64,000 nt of DNA from Chaetorhynchus papuensis (lineage: Eukaryota > Chordata > Aves > Passeriformes > Rhipiduridae), in assembly GCA_013396525.1 (NCBI GenBank), contig VWYX01000013.1, positions 2,310,491-2,374,490 of the forward strand, written 5' to 3'. The translations under genes were made by a program, and so were the position numbers. The notes beneath the pieces are model-generated. The model worked only from the letters and a program-made list of their open reading frames with translations. It had not been told where the DNA came from and searched no databases. The first letter of the stretch is position 1. Each line of letters begins with the position of its first letter. This document shows, one piece after another, positions 28,601 through 37,600 of the stretch.

Positions 28601-31600
28601 AGCAGTACTGACTGGAGCCTGCTCTCTACCTCAGACTCTTGGTGCTGAAGGCTACAGTGAGTGGTGCAGCCACAGGAGGAGGCTGCTATCTCCATTTGTA
28701 ATCCCTTCAGAAATGTGCTTTGCTATCTGTGAAGGAACTTCCTGTGCTTCTATCAAAACTGTCTGTTTTTATCCCAGCAGGCACATCTCTGCAGGCAACT
28801 AGTTTGGAGTTTGCTACAATTAGTAACCTGATTTTCATGTCTTTTCCTAGTGGAGCCTTTGTACTGCCCACCCTTGAAATGTGGTTTTGACGTACATTTC
28901 AGTGTAGTACTTGTAATTTGTAATGTATGTTTGTGGATTACATTGAAAAGCAGCCTTCTCCAGGTCTAAGTCAGGTATCTGGAGTGACCTGGATCCTACG
29001 CAGAGCTGAATATGACCTGCTGTGATGCCAGTGAAATCAACCCAGGTATACTGGCATAATTACATGAAAAAGAACATCTCTTCCACTACTTTGAGGAGTA
29101 AAAAGAGTAAATCTGCATAAAACATGAAAGACTAGCTCTAATAGGCTCCCTTCTACGCTTCTTTACAGGCAAATCCGTGACACTGTACACTGGATGTTCA
29201 GTGAACCAATGCTTGTTTACTACATTGGGGTGTTCCGAGATGCTTTTTGGCCAAACGGAAAGTTAGCTCCACCACCGAGAGCCAAGAGCGATGAACAAAA
29301 GCAGGAGACAAAACAGAGAGCACAGCAAAAACTACTTGAAAACATTCCAGGTGAGATCACTTTGATTCTGCTTAAAGACAGATTTAATAACTAGTACGGA
29401 AACTGGTTAATCAAATTATTTTCCTGTAGAGTTTTAAGTTATGGTTATTTGCATAAATAAGGATGATTTTGGCCTCAGTCTTTGCCTCTCCTGCCTGTCT
29501 GGCAAAAGGCATGGATTCAGACATTATTGGTGGATGCAAAATTAAAATTGCTCTATCTCCGTGCACAATATTCATCAAGGAACCTCAGCTGATTCTCTCT
29601 CTGCTGGTTCTCTGTGAGCAGATACGTGGCTCTGCCACTTGGAGCTACTGCCAAATAGGGAGAGTGCCACCACCCCAATTACCTCTTCCTCTTACATTTC
29701 AAAGTTGGAGAGAGAGGGATCTACCCATGCTGTCAGTGTTGTGTGTCGTTGTCTGTTTCTGGTAAGAGGTGTCAGGGCACTGAACGTTAGAGTGACCTGC
29801 AGCCTGGGCATGAGAAGATCCTCGATGGAATGGGTTTTTCCATACCTTCCTTTGCCTGCCCTTATCTCCCAGGCCTAGGTGGCTTCCTCTTCAGCCAGCG
29901 CATTTCTGGGGCACCATTCTGAGATGCTCCCTCCTGTCCCAGGACAGGAAGTCCAGTCACATATTCCTGACCCTTCAGAGATCATGTAAACCCAAAGGCA
30001 CCTAACCAAAAAGATCCAAAACCATTACTTTTAGCACTTGGAAATGCACTTAAACATAGCTTGAATGCTTTTTCTCTGCTTCATCTGAAGAGAGTGAGCT
30101 ATTTTATGGCTTCACTGAGATACCTCATATAACCCCATGCATTAGGTAGTTTAATCAACTTTTACTGTAAAAAAGGAGTAGGTGTGCATGCAAAATATTT
30201 GTCACTTGATATGTAAACAACCCTCCATTTACTCCCTGTGTTATATACTCACCTACTTACCTAAACAGCCTTCCATCGTTGGTTTGTGGTTTTGTTTGAT
30301 TTTTTGTTTGTTTCTGAGCTTGGAGCCATGTGTCAGGACATAGCTGAATGATAAATGATGGAGCACTGAATCACTATTTATTCTCTAATTTAATCCAAAG
30401 AGTACATAACTGATTTAGAATTTTCTTAACTGCCTACTTGTGGGAAGTATTCTCTGTGAAGATTTGAGAGGCAATTCAAGTGCTGAATTAGTTTTAAGTG
30501 TTGTAGAAATTGTGTCTTTGTGGCTGAAGGTGTATTTAAGTGAATGGTTTAATGATGTGTGAGATGAGACTTGACTCAGTGAGGTGAACTACTGAAAAGG
30601 CATTTGATATATCATGTTAAAACACTTCAGTTTCTGAGATGCACATGCTGTTACCTGTTGGGTAACTTGAGAATACAGGTATCTTTTCAAGCTGTGTTTT
30701 TAAAAGGTTGCTGAGTAGGGATGGTGTGTCTTGTAGCCAAGGGCCAATGAAGTGCAGGGACTTTGTTTCCCTTCCTTTATGGGTCTTTATGGTTGAAATA
30801 GATGATCTTGAAGGTCTCTTCCAAACTTGATGATTGTGATTTTGGGTAGTAGAATGATGATTCTGTGATTCTGGCTGGAGGTTTTGCCTAGCACGAGTGA
30901 AACAATATAAACTGAAGTAATGTTTGTTTGCAGATACTCTGCAGAATCTTGTTGGACAACAAAATGCCCGTCATGGTGTAGTGAAAGTGTTCAATGCGTT
31001 GCAAGAGAGGAAGGCTAATAAGCACCTACTTTATGTGAGTAATCAGAAAAGCAGCTTTTTAACTTCATAATCCTGTTAGTTACTGAGCTCTACTCACTCA
31101 GTATTAAAGCCTACGGGGTGTGTTTTTGCAGAGATTTATTTATTATTAAAATGAGTCAGATGTTCTAGGTTTGATCACTTGACTAAGTTTGAATAACAAA
31201 AGGCTGTTTAACAGCACCACTGCTTTTGTCTAAGAGATCCTCTACCACGTCCAGTGTGCCTGACTTCATAAGGTACAAACTAATTTCTTCATACAGCTTA
31301 GAAAAATAAACATTTCTTGGAGAATCTCAGAGAAGGAGAGCTCCAGGACTGGCTCATAGTTAGGACATGACAGCCCTCCAAAAGTTCCACTCCTCAGCTG
31401 TTGGGACTGGTTGGAATAAGCAGCTGGATCTAAGTATGACACCTTAACAGTCAGTCTCTTCTGGCCCTCTCCAGACAGCAGCCTGTCACACAGTGCTGCC
31501 CCAGCACCGGAGAGAAGGTGCATGCCCTGGTGCTTGCTTATGATGCAATGGAGCCTTTGACAGAGCAGCACCAGTTTATCCTGGGTGGGAAATCCCCATC

Positions 31601-31900
31601 TGACAGCGGCTGCCCTTAACACTTGTCTCCTTTCAGCCTTAAGACATTTCCCATGTTATCTGTAGGGCATGTGCTACCATTTGAATGAATGAAAGAGAAG
31701 TAGTTGCATGAAGGATGAGTAAAATCAATATATCCTGTTATCTGTGATTTTCTAAAAATGACAGAAAGGAGGAAATTCTCATTTGGTTGGCACCTGAATC
31801 ATCTTAACTCTTTTCTGTTTTTCAGGTTTTGCTGGAACTGCTGCTAACTGAACTGTGTCCTGAGCTGAGAGCTCATTTAGAGCAGCTTAATGCCACTTAG
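4441..31900 (+). CDS. SNX25: Sorting nexin 25, 3' three-quarters (13 exons)
   Basis: SNX25 is an endosome-associated sorting nexin of the PXA-RGS-PX-nexin_C class, reported in mammals to promote turnover of TGF-beta receptors. Thirteen exons join in frame: 4441-4631, 9308-9439, 11303-11578, 15797-15952, 16899-17030, 21786-21926, 22467-22580, 23109-23273, 26615-26732, 27933-27999, 29169-29350, 30934-31034, 31826-31900. All have AG acceptors and GT donors, and together they give 615 residues plus a TAG stop. The product follows human SNX25 closely, with motifs such as MKADLLRARN, RKLSEFQNLHRKL and TFGRTINKQIRD. Order: linker (exon 1), RGS domain (exons 2-3), coiled coil (4-5), PX (5-8), acidic linker (9), nexin_C (9-13). 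Human SNX25 is about 840 residues, so the PXA domain and start lie left of the window. The frame is intact, with no sign of decay. Confidence 0.97.
4632..6360 (+). other. SNX25 intron before the LTR
   Basis: No gene or recognised repeat. A 142-codon minus-strand open frame at 5492-5920 has one hydrophobic stretch but no family match that I can make. Confidence 0.6.
6361..6947 (-). mobile_element. Solo LTR of an avian endogenous retrovirus
   Basis: A roughly 587-bp LTR in reverse orientation. On the minus strand it begins near 6,947 with TACTGGTTTTGACTGGGTAG, has an ATTAAA signal (complement of 6487-6492), then CTGTCTTTATCTCAACCCAT, and ends GGTGAAACCACCACA at 6361. This matches a widespread avian LTR, probably ERVL-like, although the family name is uncertain. 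No gag, pol or env lies beside it, so it is a solo LTR in a SNX25 intron. A target-site duplication is not obvious. A sister copy starts at 63,833. Confidence 0.85.
6948..9307 (+). other. SNX25 intron after the LTR
   Basis: AT-rich intron. I see no exon, RNA gene or recognisable repeat. Confidence 0.6.
9308..9439 (+). CDS. SNX25: SNX25 exon: start of RGS domain
   Basis: 132 bp, 44 codons, phase 0 on both sides. It encodes ILQFEEILANPSYREHFRIY and on to LWESVENLKTANK, the N-terminal helices of the RGS homology domain. The donor is AAG|GTGGAA. Confidence 0.96.
9440..11302 (+). other. SNX25 intron within RGS coding region
   Basis: Plain intronic sequence with a strong poly-pyrimidine tract before the acceptor at 11,302. 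Nothing else supported. Confidence 0.6.
11303..11578 (+). CDS. SNX25: SNX25 exon: rest of RGS domain
   Basis: 276 bp, 92 codons, phase 0 on both sides. It runs from TEIPQLVSEIYQNFF through IPVEKSLYKEIQQSL to DRYYPSFIVSDLYERS, which is the C-terminal half of the RGS fold, then a charged tail (KKEEERSS). Acceptor CCTAG, donor GCG|GTGAGT. Confidence 0.97.
11579..15599 (+). other. SNX25 intron
   Basis: A 4-kb AT-rich intron with no supported gene or repeat until the CR1 fragment at 15,600. Confidence 0.55.
15600..15742 (+). mobile_element. CR1 LINE 3' end fragment
   Basis: Recognised by CTGGATGGGGCTCTGCAA, ATCTTTAAGGTCCCTTCTAG and CCAAACCATTCTATCACTC, the conserved CR1 3' UTR and its short terminal repeats. 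Sense orientation, 5'-truncated, about 55 bases upstream of the SNX25 exon at 15,797. Confidence 0.88.
15797..15952 (+). CDS. SNX25: SNX25 exon: coiled-coil segment
   Basis: 156 bp, 52 codons, phase 0, containing INEQASYAVNKLRQLNDKLE, a predicted coiled coil between RGS and PX. The acceptor is TCCTAG. A second AG lies two bases downstream, but using it would break the frame. Donor AAG|GTACGT. Confidence 0.95.
16190..16440. other. Intronic GC-rich, CpG-rich islet in SNX25
   Basis: About 250 bp of GC- and CpG-rich sequence (GCCGCGG, CCCCGGGC, GCCGGCCGC) sitting abruptly in an AT-rich intron between exons 15,952 and 16,899. It contains the CTCF-type motif at 16344-16357. It could be an insulator, an orphan CpG island or an insertion. 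No coding homology recognised. Confidence 0.6.
16344..16357 (-). promoter_or_regulatory. CTCF-type binding motif
   Basis: On the minus strand this reads CCAGCAGAGGGCAC, a full match to the vertebrate CTCF core CCASYAGRKGGCRS. It lies in the GC-rich islet, as many occupied sites do. Occupancy is an inference. Confidence 0.65.
16899..17030 (+). CDS. SNX25: SNX25 exon: coiled coil into PX domain
   Basis: 132 bp, 44 codons: KLKDEITLMEREHSDLQLH, then ARTDWWCENLGMWKAFIVSG. The second part is the lead-in to the first strand of the PX domain. Acceptor CTGCAG, donor GAG|GTATGG. Confidence 0.96.
17031..19189 (+). other. SNX25 intron inside the PX region, first half
   Basis: AT-rich intron with no recognised feature before the CR1 fragment at 19,190. 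Confidence 0.55.
19190..19360 (+). mobile_element. CR1 LINE ORF2 fragment
   Basis: Reads as a decayed CR1 ORF2 end: GACTTGGGGGTGCTGGTTGA encodes LGVLV, followed by a LNMS motif and AGAAGTAGTGTGGCCAGCAG. Sense orientation, with both ends lost. The 3' limit is uncertain, and similarity may extend to about 19,440. Confidence 0.85.
20479..20760 (-). other. Unassigned protein-like stretch in SNX25 intron
   Basis: The minus strand reads a natural-looking peptide including NLTSNYITIVKAMRLKY, MFFGYSELYIDN and KLPMDHWEAKSEAQ. There is a stop just upstream (near 20,742) and another after SLNA at 20,479. A second minus-strand open frame continues at 20,294-20,476 in another phase. It may be a decayed pseudogene or an exonised fragment. 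I cannot name the family, and chance cannot be excluded. Confidence 0.3.
21786..21926 (+). CDS. SNX25: SNX25 exon: PX domain with phosphoinositide motif
   Basis: 141 bp, 47 codons. It carries MVSLQEVGG and the PX signature RKLSEFQNLHRKLSE, equivalent to the R-R/K-x-S/Y-x-F motif that contacts the lipid head group in PX domains. Acceptor follows a long T/C tract (ACAAG|GTT), donor GAG|GTACGA. Confidence 0.97.
22467..22580 (+). CDS. SNX25: SNX25 exon: PX domain proline-rich loop
   Basis: 114 bp, 38 codons. CFPSLKKVQLPSLSKLPFKS is the variable Pro-rich PX loop, followed by the helix SKNQLNNFLQ. Acceptor ACACAG, donor CAG|GTAAGA. Confidence 0.97.
23109..23273 (+). CDS. SNX25: SNX25 exon: end of PX domain
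   Basis: 165 bp, 55 codons: LLSDERLCQSEALYAFLSPS, the last PX helices, then a Ser-rich stretch (KKSSFSLSSFLERLPGDLF). Acceptor CATAG, donor GAG|GTAAGT. Confidence 0.97.
23274..26614 (+). other. SNX25 intron
   Basis: A 3.3-kb intron. The 5' two-thirds is AT-rich, and about 25,550-26,550 is more GC-balanced and pyrimidine-rich. No supported exon or transposon. Confidence 0.55.
26615..26732 (+). CDS. SNX25: SNX25 exon: acidic linker into nexin_C
   Basis: 118 bp, entered in phase 0 and left with one base over. An acidic run (EETEEDSDLSDYGEE) precedes CFMLIGEIFELRG, the start of the C-terminal nexin domain. Acceptor CCTAG, donor A|GTAAGC. Confidence 0.95.
27933..27999 (+). CDS. SNX25: SNX25 exon: nexin_C helix
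   Basis: 67 bp encoding MFKWVRKTLIALVQVTFGRT, the amphipathic helix at the front of the nexin_C domain. The first codon is split (A|TG) and the last is AA|G. Acceptor TTCTAG, donor GTAAGT. Confidence 0.96.
28000..29168 (+). other. SNX25 intron
   Basis: No gene or transposon seen. A poly-A run lies near 28,070-28,082. Confidence 0.6.
29169..29350 (+). CDS. SNX25: SNX25 exon: nexin_C core
   Basis: 182 bp encoding QIRDTVHWMFSEPMLVYYIG and FRDAFWPNGKLAP, then a Lys/Gln-rich helix (QETKQRAQQKLLENIP). Acceptor TTTACAG, donor GTGAGA. Confidence 0.97.
29351..30780 (+). other. SNX25 intron
   Basis: No supported feature before the CR1 remnant at about 30,781. Confidence 0.55.
30781..30876 (+). mobile_element. 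Degenerate CR1 LINE 3' tail
   Basis: ATAGATGATCTTGAAGGTCT and CTTCCAAACTTGATGATTGT, followed by GATGATTCTGTGATTCT, are the CR1 3' end and its terminal ATTCTGTG repeats. Sense orientation, strongly decayed, 58 bases before the SNX25 exon at 30,934. Confidence 0.75.
30934..31034 (+). CDS. SNX25: SNX25 exon: nexin_C
   Basis: 101 bp encoding TLQNLVGQQNARHGVVKVFN and ALQERKANKHLLY. Acceptor TTTGCAG. The donor TAT|GTGAGT leaves phase 0. Confidence 0.97.
31826..31900 (+). CDS. SNX25: SNX25 last coding exon and stop
   Basis: 75 bp encoding VLLELLLTELCPELRAHLEQ and then LNAT with a TAG stop at 31898-31900. The human C terminus has the same pattern (ELLLIELCPELR). The 3' UTR follows directly. Confidence 0.97.
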   Translation, partial: VLLELLLTELCPELRAHLEQLNAT

Positions 31901-32412
31901 GTTTGAATCTGCACAATTGGACCACTAGAGAAATGTCTATGTTCAAGAATAGACATGAAACTTGTTTTCCTCTTTTCCATAGAGGGCTGAGGACTATGAT
32001 TATTTTTAGCATTTTTCTTTCCTCTTGAGTTTTTTGTGAAGTAAACAGACTTGAAAAGATCTGATGCTGTCGTAGGGTAGACAAAAAAATGCTGTATAGC
32101 TGCCAATTTTTATTTAAATTGTTCTATTTGACTACTCCTCTGTTTCAAACATAGATTGAAAAATAGATGTTCATATATGCTGAAAGAAACCAGAAGATAT
32201 TTTAAACATTTATGGAAAGAAATTTTGCTTATAGTGGTAAACTAATGAATGTTGTACAATTCTAATCTCCTCACTGAGGATCTGAGCATTCCTTTTTTTT
32301 TCTTGTGTATTGAAAAAGCCTTGTTGTGCAATACTACATGTAAAGCTATTGTGAAAATTTTATCAATTTTGGTTTTACCAAAGACTTCCTGTAGTCTGAA
32401 GCATTTGTAAGC

Positions 32413-32418
32413 AATAAA
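32413..32418 (+). terminator. SNX25: SNX25 candidate poly(A) signal, proximal
   Basis: AATAAA about 510 bases past the SNX25 stop, in an AT-rich 3' UTR. It would give a short 3' UTR. Confidence 0.5.
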
Positions 32419-32822
32419 TATCACAACTGGATTGCAGTACTTGATAATGAGGCTGTACTGACAACTGGTCAATGAGTTTGACAGCACTAGTTTAATAAGA
32501 AATATCTACATTGCTTTGAAGTCTGTGTCAAAATTATGTATTGTAAACTGGTATGTCCTAACAGAATGCCTGTGTTAAATGTTAGTTCAGAGATTAGTGC
32601 TTATGAATCGCTTCTATGAATGATCAAGTAGATATTTAATCAAACCATTCTGATAACTTCCCTGATATTATTCAGGGCTGTTTTATTCAAATGCCCCAAT
32701 TTCAAATAACCTTCAAATCTTTCCCTTATTTTATACAAGGAAAGAAAACTGTCTTCAGTGTTTGGATTTTTTTTTAATTTATGTAAAAATATGTAAATAT
32801 TGTGTTAATGCACATCTAAAAA

Positions 32823-32828
32823 ATTAAA
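32823..32828 (+). terminator. SNX25: SNX25 candidate poly(A) signal, distal
   Basis: ATTAAA about 920 bases past the stop, at the end of the AT-rich tract. It is a common variant hexamer and an alternative to the site at 32,413. Confidence 0.4.
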
Positions 32829-32840
32829 CATCATCAAATA

Positions 32841-34564
32841 TCCCTAGGTGACACTCATTACTGTCTTCTCACTTCAGTACAGTTGTGCTCTTAGAAAAAC
32901 TACTTGCAGTTATGACTGGCTGTATTGCAAGGTACATACAGTCTGCTGTATTTAAATCAACAATTTTAGTAACATCTAGCCTTTTGTTTCAGAAACAACA
33001 GTTTCAGGAAAGTTTTCAGGTCGTGGCACAGTCCTAAGAAGCAAGGCAAATTCTGCACTTACAAAGTTTCGTAAGTAAACAGGCATTTAGAAATGTGCAA
33101 GCTTACCATAGCAATCAGTGAATTTTCCTAGTGGTTAATCAAAGTATCTTTTGCTAAAAGATCCAGCAGGGCTTTGCTCAGACATATATACTCCTAGCCA
33201 AAAGGTTTCCAACTATTTCTAATACAAACAGAGGCAGATGCAGGATGAAGGATTGAGGAAAACAGGCCTCATATTGAGGACGTATATTCAATATTTCCGT
33301 ACTAACGTTTGGGGCTTTTTTCCCACAGTTCTGTAAGGACTACTTTCTAGTTTTAGAAGCTGGCATGGTTTGAATTGTAAAGCTTGGTGTTCTACCAGAC
33401 AGTTTCCAACTTTGAGTCCCTCTAATCCAAAAGTAAAATATATAAAGACACTTAAGTACATCTAGATGTTTTAGAAAGTATGTGGAAGAAAGTATAAGCA
33501 CCACTTACAAATCAGGCTATAAAAATGGCCATGGCCTGTGAGGGCTGTATGTGAAAATGAGACAAGTCTGGGTTCAAGCTTTTCAAAATATTAAAATTTA
33601 AACATTAGATATGCAGAAAGGAAACAACCATTTCTATTTGGTTTTAGTTTGATTTATGTGCTATGTAGCAGTACAACGTGAAGAAAATACATCCATCCCA
33701 GTGAAACATCCTTAATAAACTTTTAAGTCTTCAATACAATTTTTAAAAATTCTGTCTTGGTTTCATCTGAGTTAGAGTGCGAGCTTTTTACTGTCTCTTT
33801 ATTTTAGATAAAATGAATCAGTGAATTGCTTTAAATAATACCGTATAGAAAGTTGAAAAGCAAGCAGTTAAGTGATGAGCAGTCTATAATTGCTGGAGAT
33901 TAATAATGGTTTATTGTAGGAAATATATACCAGTCACAGTTAAAGGAAGCACTAAATTGTCCCAAGATTAGCTGCCAACTGAAGGTGAGAAGCAACAGCA
34001 GGATCCAGATAACATGCCTTTGAAAACAAAGAATATCAGAGTTCTAGTTCATAGCTACAATAAAATTGTATGTTATCAATATGATTTTAAGTGTCAACAA
34101 AGCTATCTGAGACAGTCAACTTGCTAAAATATTGAACAGTTAACACATTTGGCTTTGAATCCTTTTTCTGATGCCACATAATAAAAAAAATTAGTATTTA
34201 AAATTAGCATACTTGACCATAGTCTTAGTCTTGGGTTTATTTTTTTTAATTCTGTGTGTTGGCATGGCATGTGCAGCACCACAGATGGAAAAAAAAATCT
34301 GCTTACAGACTGGATGAGTTTCATTTGCTTCCATCATCTATTTCAGGACCCTTATGGGCATGCCCATCTTCTCTTTCTCATTTCTTACAAAACTGACTGG
34401 GCCTAAGAATGGTAGGCCAAAGCCACAGCTGAGCAGTTAATTAAAACAAGTATGATTTTAAGTAAGAGTAACTGTACAGTTAACATGAGAATTTTCTAGG
34501 TATAAAAAAAACCCTGGACAGCCACACAACTCTTTTATAGTCTCTTTTTAAGGGAGCTTCCTTG
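32841..34564. other. Intergenic gap between SNX25 and LRP2BP
   Basis: AT-rich spacer between two convergent genes. It probably includes any extended 3' UTRs. No exon, RNA gene or recognised repeat. Confidence 0.6.
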
Positions 34565-34570
34565 TTTATT
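34565..34570 (-). terminator. LRP2BP: LRP2BP candidate poly(A) signal
   Basis: The minus strand reads AATAAA 19 bases past the candidate LRP2BP stop at 34,589. Its position supports the short terminal exon, but implies an unusually short 3' UTR. Confidence 0.4.
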
Positions 34571-34588
34571 TATGTTGCTTCTCTTTTG

Positions 34589-34606
34589 CTATGGATTTAG
34601 AGATGC
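34589..34606 (-). CDS. LRP2BP: LRP2BP candidate terminal exon (five codons)
   Basis: After a GTGTCAG acceptor the minus strand reads Ala-Ser-Leu-Asn-Pro-TAG, comparable with the human Ala-Cys-Arg-Leu-Asn-Pro that begins the last 21 residues. AATAAA follows 19 bases later. The pyrimidine tract is weak and the match is only five residues, so this is tentative. Confidence 0.35.
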   Translation of the reverse strand, partial: ASLNP

Positions 34607-37600
34607 CTGACACCAGTCTATAGGAATTACCTCTTTATACCAAGACATTAGTGACATTCCTAGCTCACTCTCGGATGTACAGCAAGTGAATAATGAGTGA
34701 CTGTTGTCTTCTTTCAGCTGTGGCAGTTTTACTGGACTGTAGAAGACAGTGGGAAGGGCTACACTCCCACAAAGCCATGCAGCAATTTAATCCTGATGGA
34801 CCTCTTTGATGATTTAACTAGGAATACTGGCTACAATGGTCATAATACCTCAGTTTATGTTCCTTTCCTGATCTCCTTCCCATCCTATCCTCTATAACAT
34901 TTCTCACAGTGGGAGAACAAAATATTTAAAATGTCTGTATTCAGATCACCTTCTTTGCTAAGCCTTTTCAATCAGTGACTTCCCTGAGTAAGGAGCCACA
35001 AAAATAGTTTGATAATTTATCATTTACATAACTTTCCATTCATTTAGATTGCACCAAGATTGACAACAAAGTATTCTACTTGCAGAAACAAATGGCCACT
35101 ACATGCACAGAAACCACAAAGTCTCTCTGAAGCACAGATGCCAACTTGCTACATTCCCTTCAGCTGGTATAATCACCTTGCCTTGATGCCTTTAGGCATC
35201 ACTGATATTACTCAACAGATTAATCTTCTAGAGACCTTTATTAATACTTTTCCTCAAGCTTATTTCCCTCAATCTTACTCCAAATTTGGAACTTTGAAAA
35301 AAGTGTGACTGATTTTTTTTTCCCCATGTATACTGAACAGAGAAAGCAGTAGATCCTCAGCTATCACTGAAAATGTAAATCATTAATAAAGGTTGTAATT
35401 GTTACAGAATCTGAGGTATGTGGAAAAGTTACGATTTTTCAGTTGTGAGAGAATGAAAGAAGGCAAATTGATTTGGGATAAAATTATTCATATTGTCTAG
35501 CTAATTTATCTTGCAAGTTACCAAGTTCATTGCTGTGATGATTACCACAGATTATTTTGGTGGTGGTGGTGGTGGTTATATTGCTTGCTCAAGCAAGTGG
35601 GCAGATAGCATCCTTTCAAGGCTGTTTTTGTAGTTTTCAGTACACTTCTATCACTCTACATTTCCTTGCAAAGATTTTTTTTTTAACAGTGTTGGAGTCT
35701 TTAATGAAACAGCAAGTTTAGGGACTCAGATCCAAGGTATCACTCCATTTCATGAGATATAAACTAGACTGTGAGACTTTCTGAACTTACTTTAGAATAG
35801 TATTTCTCAGCAGCATTCTCGTCTTTCTCTGTGCCTCGGCCAAGCTGGAGGCATCTAGCCAAGTAGAAAGCAGCCATAGCAGCCCCCTTGGCTATGTATG
35901 TTGGATGACAACCAGATATCTTGGCTTGCTTGTTGATGTCATCATTTTTTGTAGCCCTGTTGTGGCATTTAGAGCATTGCATTAGATAATGCTAGTTCAA
36001 GCAATAATTAAAGCGGACCATATATGACTCTGACAATGCCTCCTTTCCATTTACATTATTACCCAAAAAAAGCTGACATTAACGAGTATTCAGCATCTTA
36101 TGACTTGAACTACCCAGGCATTAGATGCAAGAACAATACAGCAACTCCCAGGACATCCATGAAGTTCCTGGAATGGAGCAGTAGAGTACTGCTGCCTCAA
36201 CCAAATGTCAGATGTGCCAATCAGGAATGAGGCACTGCTTGACTTGCTACTTGCAAACCAAGAAAATCTGCTTTGTAGTTCCTCCGTGAGTGACGGCCTT
36301 GGGTGCAGTGATCACAGTATTGAGGATCTGGGATCCTGCTGAGCACTCTGAGTGTTAGTACTAAGACAAAGGTTTTAGATTTCAGAATAGTAAAACTTCA
36401 GCTCGCAGCACAGTTGGGAGGGCCTTCATAGGAAGCTTCCATGGAGAATAAAGGAGCTAGTGAGTGCTGGGAATTTTTCAAGAATGCTCTCCTGGAAGCA
36501 CAATGAACTGTTTGTTCATCACCTTTAAAGATAAGGAAAGTAGGTGAAGCAAGAGACCCCCTTGGCTTAACTGCAAGTTTCTGAGCCTGCTCAAAACCAA
36601 GAGAGAAGCATACCAAAGATGGAAAAGCAGGTAAAGGGAAGTGGTGGATTCACTGGCTTTGTACACTTTGAAGATTCAGCTGGACAGGGTGCTGGGGCAT
36701 CGTGTCTAGACTGTGCTTTTGCCAAAAAAGGTTGGCCCAGACGATCACTGAGATCCCTTCCAGCTTGGGGGTTCCTTGATACCATGATACCATGGGAGTT
36801 AAAGGGAATGGTGAAGGCAGGAGGCTAGAGGAGATAGTGGATGAGGAAGGCAGGATTGCATGTGGACATCTGCTTTGGATTCTAGTTCAAGGCTGTTTTG
36901 CTTTACAGGATCAGAAGGAAAAGTTAAATCATACTGAGTAACTGAGAACCTTATAGTATTAATTTTGTCATTGGCTATTCTGTTGTTAAAGGTGAGTTTT
37001 GCAAATCATTATCTCAAACATTTCTTGAGTTTGAAAGATCTGTTTTATGTGGTCTTGCATGAAGAACCCTAATGAAAAACAAAATAAAAATTACCTTTTG
37101 GCTAGTGCAGCAGCTTTTGAGTAAAATTTTCTAGTATAGTAATATTCCACAAGATGGCCTTGAGCATAGATGTTTCCAAGCTGTGTTGCTTTTCTCAAAT
37201 ATTTCAAAGCAGCTTTAGTGTTTCTATGTATACCTTGTCCATAGAGATACATAATGCCAAGTGCTCCCTGGGATTCCAGATTTCCATTGTCACATGCTTC
37301 TGAATGCCAGAAAAAGGCCTAAACAAGAGGCACAAAGTTGGAGTATATATTTACTTAGCTGATTTTCTTGCATACTGTTTCCATAAAAGCTTTTACACCA
37401 ACCATCCTGTAAGAAGTGCTTATACATAAAAGAAAGAAGAATCCTTGTAAGGCTTTTAAACCTGCTTCATTTAATGTCAGAGCTGTCAATCAGTGTTACC
37501 TGCTTGATTTCTGAAGGTTACCAAAGCTGACAAAACTTTAATCCATTCTATTATGCTTTCTGATACTCTCACTTAAAAAAAAAAAATCTTGGCTAGCAGT

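Noticed and set aside
31266..31622. 118-codon minus-strand ORF in the last SNX25 intron
   Set aside because: No family recognised, no splice signals fitting a gene, antisense to SNX25. Treated as chance.
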